In this document: positions 32,389-39,928 of the stretch, piece after piece
Numbering within the stretch: position 1 is the first letter of the stretch
Layout of the letters: each line of letters starts with the position of its first letter
Assembly (NCBI GenBank): GCA_026390635.1
Contig: JAPLFO010000089.1
Coordinates: 1 to 39,928, forward strand
Length of the DNA stretch: 39,928 bases
Direction of reading: 5' to 3'
From: Ignavibacteriales bacterium
GTDB lineage: Bacteria; Bacteroidota; Ignavibacteria; UBA10030; UBA8401
Position numbers and translations under genes: made by a program
Notes under the pieces: model-generated
Seen by the model: only the letters and a program-made list of their open reading frames with translations
Databases searched by the model: none
What the model was told of the DNA's origin: nothing

Positions 32389-34395
32389 ATGACACCAGCT
32401 ACTCTTGATCAACTTTGTATCAATACAGTTCGAACACTTGCTATGGACGGCGTGCAGAAAGCGAAGTCCGGTCATCCGGGCATGCCGATGGGTATGGCGC
32501 CGGTTGCGTACATTCTGTGGACGCGACTCATGCGGCACAATCCGCACAATCCGAAATGGCACAATCGCGACCGCTTCGTCTTGTCGGGCGGTCACGGCTC
32601 GATGCTCCTGTATAGTCTCCTCCACTTAACAGGGTACGACCTTCCATTCGAAGAGCTGAAAAAATTTCGCCAGTGGGAGAGCAAGACACCCGGACATCCG
32701 GAATACGGCTGGACACCGGGAGTGGAGATGACCACGGGTCCACTCGGCCAGGGATTCTCGAGCGGCGTCGGAATGGCGATTGCGCAAAAATATCTGGCAG
32801 CACGCTATAACCAGCCCGGATTCAAAGTTGTCGACTACCACATCTATGCATTTTGCGGCGACGGCGATTTGATGGAAGGTGTTTCTTCTGAAGCGGCTTC
32901 CCTCGCCGGACATTTGAAGTTGAACAATCTGATCTATTTCTACGACGACAATCATATCAGCATCGACGGGAGCACCGAGCTTTCGTTCACTGAAGACGTT
33001 GCAAAGCGGTTTGAAGCCTACGGATGGAATGTCATCACTGTGGCGGACGGCAATGATCTGACGGCGGTGGAAAAGGCAGTGCTTGCCGCTCATAAGGTAA
33101 CCGATCGCCCCACGCTCATCAAAGTGCGGACCGTGATTGGATACGGAAGTCCGAACAAAGCAAATACCGCCGAAGCACACGGTTCGCCGCTGGGCGACGA
33201 TGAAATCAAACTGACAAAAAAGGCCTATGGCTGGGATACTGAAAAGCAGTTCTTCATTCCCGAAGAATCGCTGACGCGATTCCGCGAATGTGTCGCCAAA
33301 GGGAAAATCGAGGAAGAAGGATGGAGCGATCTCTTTGCCGAGTATCGCAAAGCATATCCGGAGCTTGCGGCGGAATTGGAAAATCTGCGTGCGGGCAAGC
33401 ACGGCGACGCGTGGAAGAACGCTGTGCCAAAATTCGGGAGCGACACTCCGGCAATGGCAACCCGCGAATCGTCCGGCAAGGTGTTGAATGCGATCGCGCC
33501 GCACCTGCCTGCACTGCTTGGAGGTTCTGCGGATCTTGCGCCGTCGAACAACACATTTCTAAAAGGGGTAAAGGAGTTTCAGGCGGGATCGTATGACGGA
33601 CGCAATTTCCATTTTGGCGTGCGTGAACATGCGATGGGTGCAGTACTGAACGGCATGGCGTTGACCGACGGATTGATTCCCTACGGCGGTACGTTCATGG
33701 TGTTTGCCGACTACATGCGTGCCCCGATTCGTCTTGCAGCATTGATGGGCATTCGTCCGGTCTATGTATTCACCCACGACAGCATCGGACTTGGCGAAGA
33801 CGGTCCGACGCACCAGCCGGTGGAGCATCTTGCATCGCTGCGCTGCATCCCGAACAATACCGTCATTCGTCCGGCGGATGCTGCGGAAGTTGCGGAAGCG
33901 TGGAAGTATGCCATCGAACATCCTACGGGCCCGGTTGTTCTTGCCTTGACGCGCCAGAAAGTGCCGACAATTGATAGATCCAAATATGCCCCCGCAGAAA
34001 ATCTGGTGAGAGGTGCATACACTCTCGCTGAAAGCTCTCCCGCACCGGCAATAATTCTGATAGGTACCGGCTCGGAGCTGCAGCACGCACTGGGAGCGTA
34101 CGAGGCACTCGTGAAGAAGGGCGTTGCTGCCCGTCTTGTGAACATGCCGTCATGGGAGTTGTTTGAGCGCCAATCGAAGGAATACAAAGAGAGCGTGTTC
34201 CCTGCATCGGTAAAAAAACGAGTAGTCATAGAAGCCGGCGTCTCGATGGGCTGGCAGAAGTATGCGGGATCGGAAGGAGTCATCATCGCGCTGGACCGGT
34301 TCGGTGCTTCGGCTCCCTATGAGTTGCTGATGAAGGAATTCGGATTTACGATTGAAAACGTTGTGATCCAGGCTGAAAATCTTCTCAACGAATAG
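32389..34395 (+). CDS. tkt: Transketolase
   Basis: A 668-residue, full-length transketolase of the pentose phosphate (and, in autotrophs, Calvin) pathway; it moves two-carbon ketol units with thiamine diphosphate. The cofactor-binding motif is '[32 protein letters not shown]', in order. Substrate His residues are in '[12 protein letters not shown]' (His29) and 'LSGGHGSM'. The pyrimidine-domain catalytic Glu is expected in '[19 protein letters not shown]'. '[24 protein letters not shown]' follows, as in bacterial enzymes. GGGAGAGAG precedes the ATG. Separated from the Bat operon by a terminator and a repeat, it probably has its own promoter. Confidence 0.96.
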   Translation: MTPATLDQLCINTVRTLAMDGVQKAKSGHPGMPMGMAPVAYILWTRLMRHNPHNPKWHNRDRFVLSGGHGSMLLYSLLHLTGYDLPFEELKKFRQWESKTPGHPEYGWTPGVEMTTGPLGQGFSSGVGMAIAQKYLAARYNQPGFKVVDYHIYAFCGDGDLMEGVSSEAASLAGHLKLNNLIYFYDDNHISIDGSTELSFTEDVAKRFEAYGWNVITVADGNDLTAVEKAVLAAHKVTDRPTLIKVRTVIGYGSPNKANTAEAHGSPLGDDEIKLTKKAYGWDTEKQFFIPEESLTRFRECVAKGKIEEEGWSDLFAEYRKAYPELAAELENLRAGKHGDAWKNAVPKFGSDTPAMATRESSGKVLNAIAPHLPALLGGSADLAPSNNTFLKGVKEFQAGSYDGRNFHFGVREHAMGAVLNGMALTDGLIPYGGTFMVFADYMRAPIRLAALMGIRPVYVFTHDSIGLGEDGPTHQPVEHLASLRCIPNNTVIRPADAAEVAEAWKYAIEHPTGPVVLALTRQKVPTIDRSKYAPAENLVRGAYTLAESSPAPAIILIGTGSELQHALGAYEALVKKGVAARLVNMPSWELFERQSKEYKESVFPASVKKRVVIEAGVSMGWQKYAGSEGVIIALDRFGASAPYELLMKEFGFTIENVVIQAENLLNE

Positions 34396-34478
34396 TTCCG
34401 CTGCGCATTGGTTCGGTTGCAGAGATAGCCGGACCGAATGCTGCGGCTTCACCATACTATCATAACCCCTGGTAGACT

Positions 34479-35882
34479 ATGACAGAATTTCTTGATGGCA
34501 AGCCCGTGCTCACGGATGAATTCCGCAGACGCCGTGCGATGAATTGGCTTTCGCTCGGATTCCTCTACGCATTTTTCTACATGACGCGCTACAACTATAC
34601 TGCGGTGGCGCCCGTGCTGGCGGATCTGCTTGGTTGGAAAAACACCGACCTCGGTGTATTCGAAACATTGATGCCGCTCGTTTACGGTCTTTCAGTGGTA
34701 TTGAACGGACCGTTTGCCGATCGTATCGGCGGCAAGAAAGCATTCCTTTTCGGTGCCGTCGGTGTTGCGATCATGAACTTCATTTTCGGCCTTGCCGCTT
34801 TTGGCGTGCAATCCGCCGCCGTCTGGGAAGGTACTGGGATGGCACGTCACGTCGTGACTCCTGCTGTGTTGAACTATGGACTCTCCGGTGGCAGCATCCT
34901 GACGATGATGGCGATAGTGTGGGGCTTGAATGGATACTTTCAATCCTTCGGAGCACTTTCGATTGTGAAGGTGAATGCACAATGGTTTCACGTACGGGAA
35001 CGCGGTACGTTTTCCGGAATTTTCGGAGTGCTGATTCGGATGGGACTGCTGCTGGCGTTTCAGGGTGTTCCGTTGATTCTTCTCGCATTCCCATGGCAAT
35101 ATGCATTTTGGATTCCGGGTGCGTGTGTCGCGGTTCTGTTTGTCATCAATTACTACCTCATGGAAAACACGCCCAAGGATGCAGGTCTCGGGGAGTTCGA
35201 AACCGGTGATGATGTCGATGATGCCGAAGGACCTTCGTCTCTCAAGTATGTTCTCACAAAAGTCTTTGCGTCGCCCACCATGTGGATGATTGCTCTCGGA
35301 TCGATGATGATCGGGTTCGTGCGTCGGAGCGTGGTGGATGCCTGGTGGCCGAAATATTTCGTGGATTTCCACGGAGCCAACAAAACACTTTTCGCGACGT
35401 ACGCGCCGTATCTGATTGCGTCGTGGGGAATCGCGCTGGCAGGTATTGCGGGCGGATTTGTGTTCGGCATTGCCTCGGACAGGAAATTCGGCGGCCGTCG
35501 CGCACCGGTGATCGTTTTTGGCTTTCTCGGAATGGCTGTGATGCTTGCCGTTTTCGGAGTGAGCGATCTCATGAGTCTGGGCCCGATTGCGGCAGCATGT
35601 TGCCTCGTGGTGCTTTCGTTCTGCGTCAACGGCGCCCATGGCATGATCGGCGGCGCGGCGTCAATGGATTTTGGCGGCAAGAAAGCGGTCGCGACAGCAG
35701 CGGGTCTGTTCGATGGCATGCAGTACCTGGCCGGCGCATTCGTCGGAATGGGAGTCGGCTACATCACTACTAATTGGGGATGGGAGGCCTGGCATTGGGC
35801 GCCGATTCCGTTCGCGCTCTTCGGTGCATTCATCATGTCCCGGCTCTGGAATGTAATGCCGAAGGGGCGGAAGGCGCACTAG
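34479..35882 (+). CDS. MFS transporter, organophosphate:phosphate antiporter-like
   Basis: A 467-residue protein with about 12 membrane helices. It looks like the GlpT/UhpT/PgtP (OPA) family of sugar-phosphate or glycerol-phosphate antiporters: 'GFLYAFFYMTRYNYTAVAPVLADLLGW' (the family's early Arg-Tyr motif), 'LVYGLSVVLNGPFADRIGGKKAF' (MFS motif A), 'WGLNGYFQSFGALSIVKVNAQWFHVRERGTFSGIFG', and 'ENTPKDAGLGEFE' in the central loop. It lies 83 bp after transketolase, possibly in one unit; uptake of a phosphorylated sugar would suit that neighbour. The exact substrate is not readable. Confidence 0.85.
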   Translation: MTEFLDGKPVLTDEFRRRRAMNWLSLGFLYAFFYMTRYNYTAVAPVLADLLGWKNTDLGVFETLMPLVYGLSVVLNGPFADRIGGKKAFLFGAVGVAIMNFIFGLAAFGVQSAAVWEGTGMARHVVTPAVLNYGLSGGSILTMMAIVWGLNGYFQSFGALSIVKVNAQWFHVRERGTFSGIFGVLIRMGLLLAFQGVPLILLAFPWQYAFWIPGACVAVLFVINYYLMENTPKDAGLGEFETGDDVDDAEGPSSLKYVLTKVFASPTMWMIALGSMMIGFVRRSVVDAWWPKYFVDFHGANKTLFATYAPYLIASWGIALAGIAGGFVFGIASDRKFGGRRAPVIVFGFLGMAVMLAVFGVSDLMSLGPIAAACCLVVLSFCVNGAHGMIGGAASMDFGGKKAVATAAGLFDGMQYLAGAFVGMGVGYITTNWGWEAWHWAPIPFALFGAFIMSRLWNVMPKGRKAH

Positions 35883-35896
35883 AAAGCTGGTGCCAG

Positions 35897-35996
35897 TAAG
35901 TATCCGACACCTTGTTCATCCGCGATCGGCAATAATAGGAAACAGTTTTTTGTCGGACTGGAATCAGCATTTGGCAAATCAGATGTCGGATACTTA
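35897..35996. repeat. Inverted repeat TAAGTATCCGACA with related hairpins
   Basis: Perfect 13-bp arms at 35897-35909 and 35984-35996, with further tccgacacc-type copies (gtgtccgacacctttt just after 36000) and a separate perfect pair atgtcgaaca/tgttcgacat at 36102-36111/36138-36147. The 310-bp gap before thrA holds only these structures. They resemble REP-type intergenic repeats; one could also contribute to termination after the transporter gene. Confidence 0.5.
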
Positions 35997-36192
35997 TCGT
36001 GTCCGACACCTTTTGCTGTTCGGCCTCCGGTTGCATTTCCCCCAAATATTATTACCTTTTAAGTAAGCGAGTTTTCGAAGGCGCGGCGGTTTTTTACGGT
36101 GATGTCGAACACCTCTGCAGACAGTGTGTCAGCAAGATGTTCGACATTTGCGCTATTCAGGAATGCTCGGCAACTATTCCAATGGACACGTT

Positions 36193-38652
36193 ATGAAAGT
36201 GATGAAATTCGGCGGCTCGTCCGTCGGAACACCGGAACGCATCCAGGACGTCATCGCCATCGTCAATGCCGGACGGCAGAAGAGCGAACAATGTGCGGTC
36301 GTTTTTTCCGCGTATCAGGGTGTCACGGACCAGCTCATTAAGATGAGCACGATGGCATCGCAGGGGGATACGTCGTACAAGAAAATTGCCGCTGATGTGC
36401 GTGCCCGCCACCTGGCGGCCGCAACCGCGCTGCTTTCTACGAAGCGTGCTCCAGCCGTTTCTGCCGTGATCAGTGAACGGTGCGACAAACTCGATGGGAT
36501 TCTGCAGGGACTTTTTCTCGTTAAGGAAGTATCTCCGAAGACGCTGGACTACGTCATGAGTTTCGGCGAACGCCTGTCGGCATATACAATCAGCGAGTGT
36601 TTTAAAGATCGTAAAATCGACTGCGAGTACCTGGATACATGCCGAGTGATCAAGACAAACGGTGCATTCGGCTCTGCGAAGGTCAATTTTGCCGCAACCA
36701 AGAAATGTCTCAGAGAACATTTCGCGTCCTGTGCACCGCTTCAAATTGCCACCGGATTCATTGCATCGACACAGAAAAATGAAACGACCACACTCGGACG
36801 CGGCGGCTCTGATTATACTGCCTCCATTATCGGAGCAGCGCTCCATGCAGATATCATCGAAATCTGGACAGACGTCGATGGCGTGCTGACCGCAAATCCG
36901 TCGAAAGTGAAAAGTGCATTTCCCATTCCGCATCTAACGTACGAAGAAGCGATGGAAATGTCCCACTTCGGCGCCAAGGTTATCCATCCGCCGACAATGC
37001 AGCCGGCATTGGTGACCGGAATTCCGATTGTCATCAAGAATACATTCAATCCTGCATTTCCGGGAACTTTGATCGACCGGCGGCGAACGAAACAGACGCA
37101 TCTGATCAAAGGCATCTCCTCAATCGATCACATCGCGCTGCTCCTTGTGAAGGGTATCGGAATGGTCGGTATTGTGGGAACTGCGGAACGGATTTTCGGA
37201 GCCCTTTCGCACCGCGACATCAATGTTATGATGATTACACAAGCGTCGTCGGAGCATTCGATTTGTCTTGCGGTGCCGCCGCACTCCATGACGGCTGCCA
37301 AGGAAGCGATCGAAGAAGAATTCCGGAGAGAGATCAAAGACAAACTGGTGGATGAGGTCGTTGTCGGAGATTCGTATGCGATCATTGCGATTGTCGGCGA
37401 GCAGATGCGGTACACGCGCGGTATCGCAGGACGATTGTTCCATTCACTTGGCGCCAACGGCATCAACGTTACTGCGATAGCACAGGGTTCATCCGAGCTG
37501 AACATCTCCGTTGTCATCGATCGCAAAGATGAATCTGCGGCGATGACGGTATTGCATGATTCATTCTTCCAGCCTGACCGGAAGGTTGTGAACCTGTATC
37601 TGGTCGGGACAGGATTGGTGGGAGGCGCTTTTCTGCAACGGCTGAAAAAAGTCAGCGCGATGATCGAACAGAATGAACGGGCTGTCGTACAGGTTGTGGG
37701 AGTCGCCAATGCGATCTCGATGCTGATCGAACCGAAGGGAGTGAATCTTGACCGGTGGCAGAAGCAGATGCTTCTCTCCGGCACGCCGACGGATCTCAAT
37801 GCCTTTCTTACGATCATGAAAGAAACGCACCGCGCGAATTCCATATTTGTGGATTGCACTGCGTCGCAGAACCTGGCAGATAGTTACGCAGACATTCTGG
37901 CGGCTGGAATTCACATTGTGACTCCGAACAAACGAGCCAATGCCCGTGAATCGGCGTACTATCGGAAAATGCGCACTCTTGGAGCTGCAAAGCATGTGGC
38001 CTTTCGCTATGAAACCAACGTCGGCGCCGCATTGCCGTTGATTGGTCCGATCAAAGATCTGGTCGCCACCGGAGACACGATTACAAAAATTGAGGCCATT
38101 CTTTCCGGCACGCTCAGCTTCATCTTCAACTCCTTCACCGAAGGAAAGAAGTTCAGCGAGGTCGTGGTGGAGGCACAGGCCAGGGGATATACCGAGCCGG
38201 ATCCACGGGAGGATTTGAATGGAAACGACGTTGCGCGCAAACTGCTGATCCTGGCACGCGAGTCGGGTTACTCGCTTGAACTCAAGCGCATTCGCGTGGA
38301 GAATCTTATTCCCGTCGATGCACGAAAAGCGAAGACCGTGGAGCAGTTCTTCTCCGCTTTGAAACGGCACGACGCTGCCTTCGCACGGCGGCGCGATACG
38401 GCTGCTGCACGCGGCTGTGTGCTGCGATATGTGGCGCGCTATGAGAATGGGACAGCGACCGTGTCACTGGATGAGGTTCCGCTGGATCATCCCTTTGCAT
38501 CAGTGAAAGGGAGTGATAACATTGTAGCAATCAGCTCGGAGTTGTATTGCCAGACGCCGTTGATCGTGCAAGGCGCAGGTGCCGGAGCTGATATCACCGC
38601 GGCTGGAGTGCTTGCGGACGTTTTATCGATTGTCCGTTCGCATTGTCAATAG
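36193..38652 (+). CDS. thrA: Bifunctional aspartokinase/homoserine dehydrogenase
   Basis: From ATG 36193 the protein has 819 residues, close to E. coli ThrA (820). The family starts 'MKVMKFGGSSVGTPERI', so a 23-codon upstream in-frame extension is rejected. The aspartokinase domain covers about 1-290 ('GFIASTQKNETTTLGRGGSDYTASIIGAAL', 'WTDVDGVLTANP'). Two ACT-type regulatory segments follow (about 310-455, 'GMVGIVGTAERIFGALSHRDINVMMITQASSEHSI', 'LGANGINVTAIAQGSSELNIS'). The homoserine dehydrogenase starts with the nucleotide fold 'LYLVGTGLVGGAFLQRL' at about 468, then 'TPNKRANA' and 'EAILSGTLSFIFNSFTEGKKFSEVV'. It catalyses the first and third steps from aspartate to homoserine. Threonine feedback is likely from the ACT domains. 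Ribosome binding site weak. Confidence 0.96.
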   Translation: MKVMKFGGSSVGTPERIQDVIAIVNAGRQKSEQCAVVFSAYQGVTDQLIKMSTMASQGDTSYKKIAADVRARHLAAATALLSTKRAPAVSAVISERCDKLDGILQGLFLVKEVSPKTLDYVMSFGERLSAYTISECFKDRKIDCEYLDTCRVIKTNGAFGSAKVNFAATKKCLREHFASCAPLQIATGFIASTQKNETTTLGRGGSDYTASIIGAALHADIIEIWTDVDGVLTANPSKVKSAFPIPHLTYEEAMEMSHFGAKVIHPPTMQPALVTGIPIVIKNTFNPAFPGTLIDRRRTKQTHLIKGISSIDHIALLLVKGIGMVGIVGTAERIFGALSHRDINVMMITQASSEHSICLAVPPHSMTAAKEAIEEEFRREIKDKLVDEVVVGDSYAIIAIVGEQMRYTRGIAGRLFHSLGANGINVTAIAQGSSELNISVVIDRKDESAAMTVLHDSFFQPDRKVVNLYLVGTGLVGGAFLQRLKKVSAMIEQNERAVVQVVGVANAISMLIEPKGVNLDRWQKQMLLSGTPTDLNAFLTIMKETHRANSIFVDCTASQNLADSYADILAAGIHIVTPNKRANARESAYYRKMRTLGAAKHVAFRYETNVGAALPLIGPIKDLVATGDTITKIEAILSGTLSFIFNSFTEGKKFSEVVVEAQARGYTEPDPREDLNGNDVARKLLILARESGYSLELKRIRVENLIPVDARKAKTVEQFFSALKRHDAAFARRRDTAAARGCVLRYVARYENGTATVSLDEVPLDHPFASVKGSDNIVAISSELYCQTPLIVQGAGAGADITAAGVLADVLSIVRSHCQ

Positions 38653-38674
38653 AGACTTGGATAAAACCTCTCTC

Positions 38675-38804
38675 TGCCACGAAGACTCAAAGGCACAAAG
38701 AAAATTGCTAAGAGAAGAAATCACAACTCTGTGTTCTCATCTTTTTCTCTGTGTTCTTCCGAATGATGCCTGCGGCATCATTCGAGATCCTCTGGACTGT
38801 GGCA
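38675..38804. repeat. GCCAC-ended intergenic repeat with internal perfect hairpin
   Basis: It starts tgccacgaagactcaaaggc and ends actgtggca. It shares its left end with the repeat at 10941-11012. The interior has the perfect hairpin gaatgatgcc-tgc-ggcatcattc (38761-38783). It lies in the 203-bp gap between thrA and asd; there is no T-run, so a terminator role is not clear. Confidence 0.5.
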
Positions 38805-38855
38805 AAAAAGCCGTCACAGTAGTCGTACCAATTCACCACTATGGAAGAGTAGATC

Positions 38856-39896
38856 ATGTCAGAAAAAACAAAAGTCGGGGTTCTCGGCGCAACCGGCAGC
38901 GTCGGACAAAAATTTATTCAAATGCTGGAGAACCATCCGTACTTTGAAGTGACGGAGGTTGCCGCATCAGAGCGGAGTCAGGGCAAAAAGTATCGCGATG
39001 CGGTCAATTGGATTTTGACCTCGCCGATTCCGGAGAGCGTCGCAGCGCTGGAGGTAAAGAAATGCGAGCCGTCCCTGGACTGCCGCGTCGTCTTCTCCGG
39101 CTTGGATGCATCTGTGGCAGGAGAGATTGAAACGGATTTTGCGCGGGCAGGCTACGTCGTCGTATCGAATTCGAAAAACCATCGTTTCGATGCCGATGTT
39201 CCGCTGTTGATTCCCGAAGTCAATCCGGATCATCTTGGTCTGGTAAAAATCCAGCCGTACGGCAAGGGCGCGATCGTTACCAATCCAAACTGTTCGACTA
39301 TCGGACTTGTCATCGCGCTCAAGCCGCTCGTGGACCGCTTCGGTCTGGATGCGGTGAATGTGGTAACGATGCAGGCGGTCTCCGGTGCCGGCTATCCGGG
39401 TGTCGCAACACTGGATATCTATGACAATGTCGTACCGTTCATTGGGGGGGAAGAGGCGAAGGTTGAAAGTGAACCACTGAAGATTCTCGGTACCTTATTG
39501 AAAGATCATATTGAGCTGCTTCCGCTGAAGATTTCCGCACAATGCAACCGGGTTCCTGTGATTGACGGGCATACTGAAACAGTGCAAGTCAGTTTGAAGC
39601 GCAAGGCCACGAAAGAAGAGATCATCGATGCCTGGAGGACGTTCAGATCCGTGCCGCAAGAGCTGAATCTGCCTTTTGCACCGCAGCCGGCAATCTACTA
39701 TTTCGATCAGGAGAATTATCCGCAGCCGCGCAAGCACCGGGATCTCGGACGCGGTATGGCCGTGTCAGTCGGCCGCTTGCGTGAGTGTACGTTATTCGAT
39801 TGGAAGTTTGTAGTGATGAGCCATAACACAGCCCGCGGTGCTGCTGGTGGAGCAATCTTGTGTGCTGAGCTGATGAAAGGAAAAGGAATGTTGTAG
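38856..39896 (+). CDS. asd: Aspartate-semialdehyde dehydrogenase (archaeal/fungal-type)
   Basis: A 346-residue enzyme reducing aspartyl phosphate to aspartate semialdehyde with NADPH, the middle step between the two activities of thrA just upstream. The NADP-binding motif is 'KVGVLGATGSVGQKFIQML' at 6-24. The catalytic Cys is Cys146 in 'VTNPNCSTIGL'. The active-site His is His239 in 'CNRVPVIDGHTETV'. The motif layout ('QAVSGAGYPGV', 'GEEAKVESEPLKILG', 'MSHNTARGAAGGAILCAELM') is that of the Methanocaldococcus/fungal branch and not the E. coli type. GGAAGAG lies upstream of the ATG. The stop is 32 bp before the end of the window. Confidence 0.96.
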   Translation: MSEKTKVGVLGATGSVGQKFIQMLENHPYFEVTEVAASERSQGKKYRDAVNWILTSPIPESVAALEVKKCEPSLDCRVVFSGLDASVAGEIETDFARAGYVVVSNSKNHRFDADVPLLIPEVNPDHLGLVKIQPYGKGAIVTNPNCSTIGLVIALKPLVDRFGLDAVNVVTMQAVSGAGYPGVATLDIYDNVVPFIGGEEAKVESEPLKILGTLLKDHIELLPLKISAQCNRVPVIDGHTETVQVSLKRKATKEEIIDAWRTFRSVPQELNLPFAPQPAIYYFDQENYPQPRKHRDLGRGMAVSVGRLRECTLFDWKFVVMSHNTARGAAGGAILCAELMKGKGML

Positions 39897-39928
39897 CGTC
39901 CTCACAAAGCAGGTTATTTTGAGCCCCC

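Noticed and set aside
34692-35639. 315-codon minus-strand open frame inside the transporter gene
   Set aside because: The translation is rich in His, Arg, Cys and Asn without hydrophobic pattern, typical of an antisense shadow; the plus strand is a clear 12-helix transporter.

Overview
The window looks like chromosomal DNA from the Bacteroidota/Chlorobiota side of the tree, most likely an Ignavibacteria-like lineage. Evidence: five proteins end in the type IX secretion (T9SS) sorting domain of the NYPNPFNPxT type typical of that group; there is a full Bat (Bacteroides aerotolerance) operon; ribosome binding sites are ordinary; and several families of short palindromic intergenic repeats are present. 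This placement is inferred from gene content, not from a marker gene. No rRNA, tRNA or CRISPR array was found.

Layout. 1-7254 (+): secreted carbohydrate-active proteins: a left-truncated parallel beta-helix protein with a T9SS tail, a clan-A glycoside hydrolase and a GH2 beta-galactosidase-like enzyme. A palindromic element and a remnant of another gene lie between the two hydrolases. 7319-15954: a gamma-glutamyltranspeptidase lipoprotein (-), a DUF1800/DUF1501 pair (+), then four minus-strand genes: a serine hydrolase lipoprotein, an M23-like lipoprotein, and a MarR regulator with a nitroreductase. 16054-22708: an accessory region with a Fic/XRE pair ('mobile mystery' proteins B and A), three paralogous T9SS beta-propeller genes (one apparently intact, two damaged), an integrase fragment, and a DinJ/YafQ toxin-antitoxin pair. 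23556-31890 (+): an eight-gene, almost fully overlapping MoxR-DUF58-BatD/DUF4381-like-BatA-BatB-BatC-BatD-BatE operon. 32389-39896 (+): housekeeping metabolism: transketolase, an organophosphate-type MFS transporter, bifunctional aspartokinase/homoserine dehydrogenase and aspartate-semialdehyde dehydrogenase. The last two supply all the activities from aspartate to homoserine.

The most unusual signal is that palindromic repeats have entered coding sequence without breaking the frame. A 90-bp copy (exactly 30 codons) of a GTCATTCTGAG-ended element lies in the 5' end of batC; a longer relative lies in the intergenic region at 4.8-5.0 kb. Separately, a 54-bp (18-codon) double-hairpin sequence sits at the same point of the T9SS sorting domain in all three beta-propeller paralogues. 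In the middle paralogue this insert is also the site of a junction that has removed the end of one gene and the start of the next. The two toxin-antitoxin-like pairs each have a legible promoter with palindromic operator-like sites.
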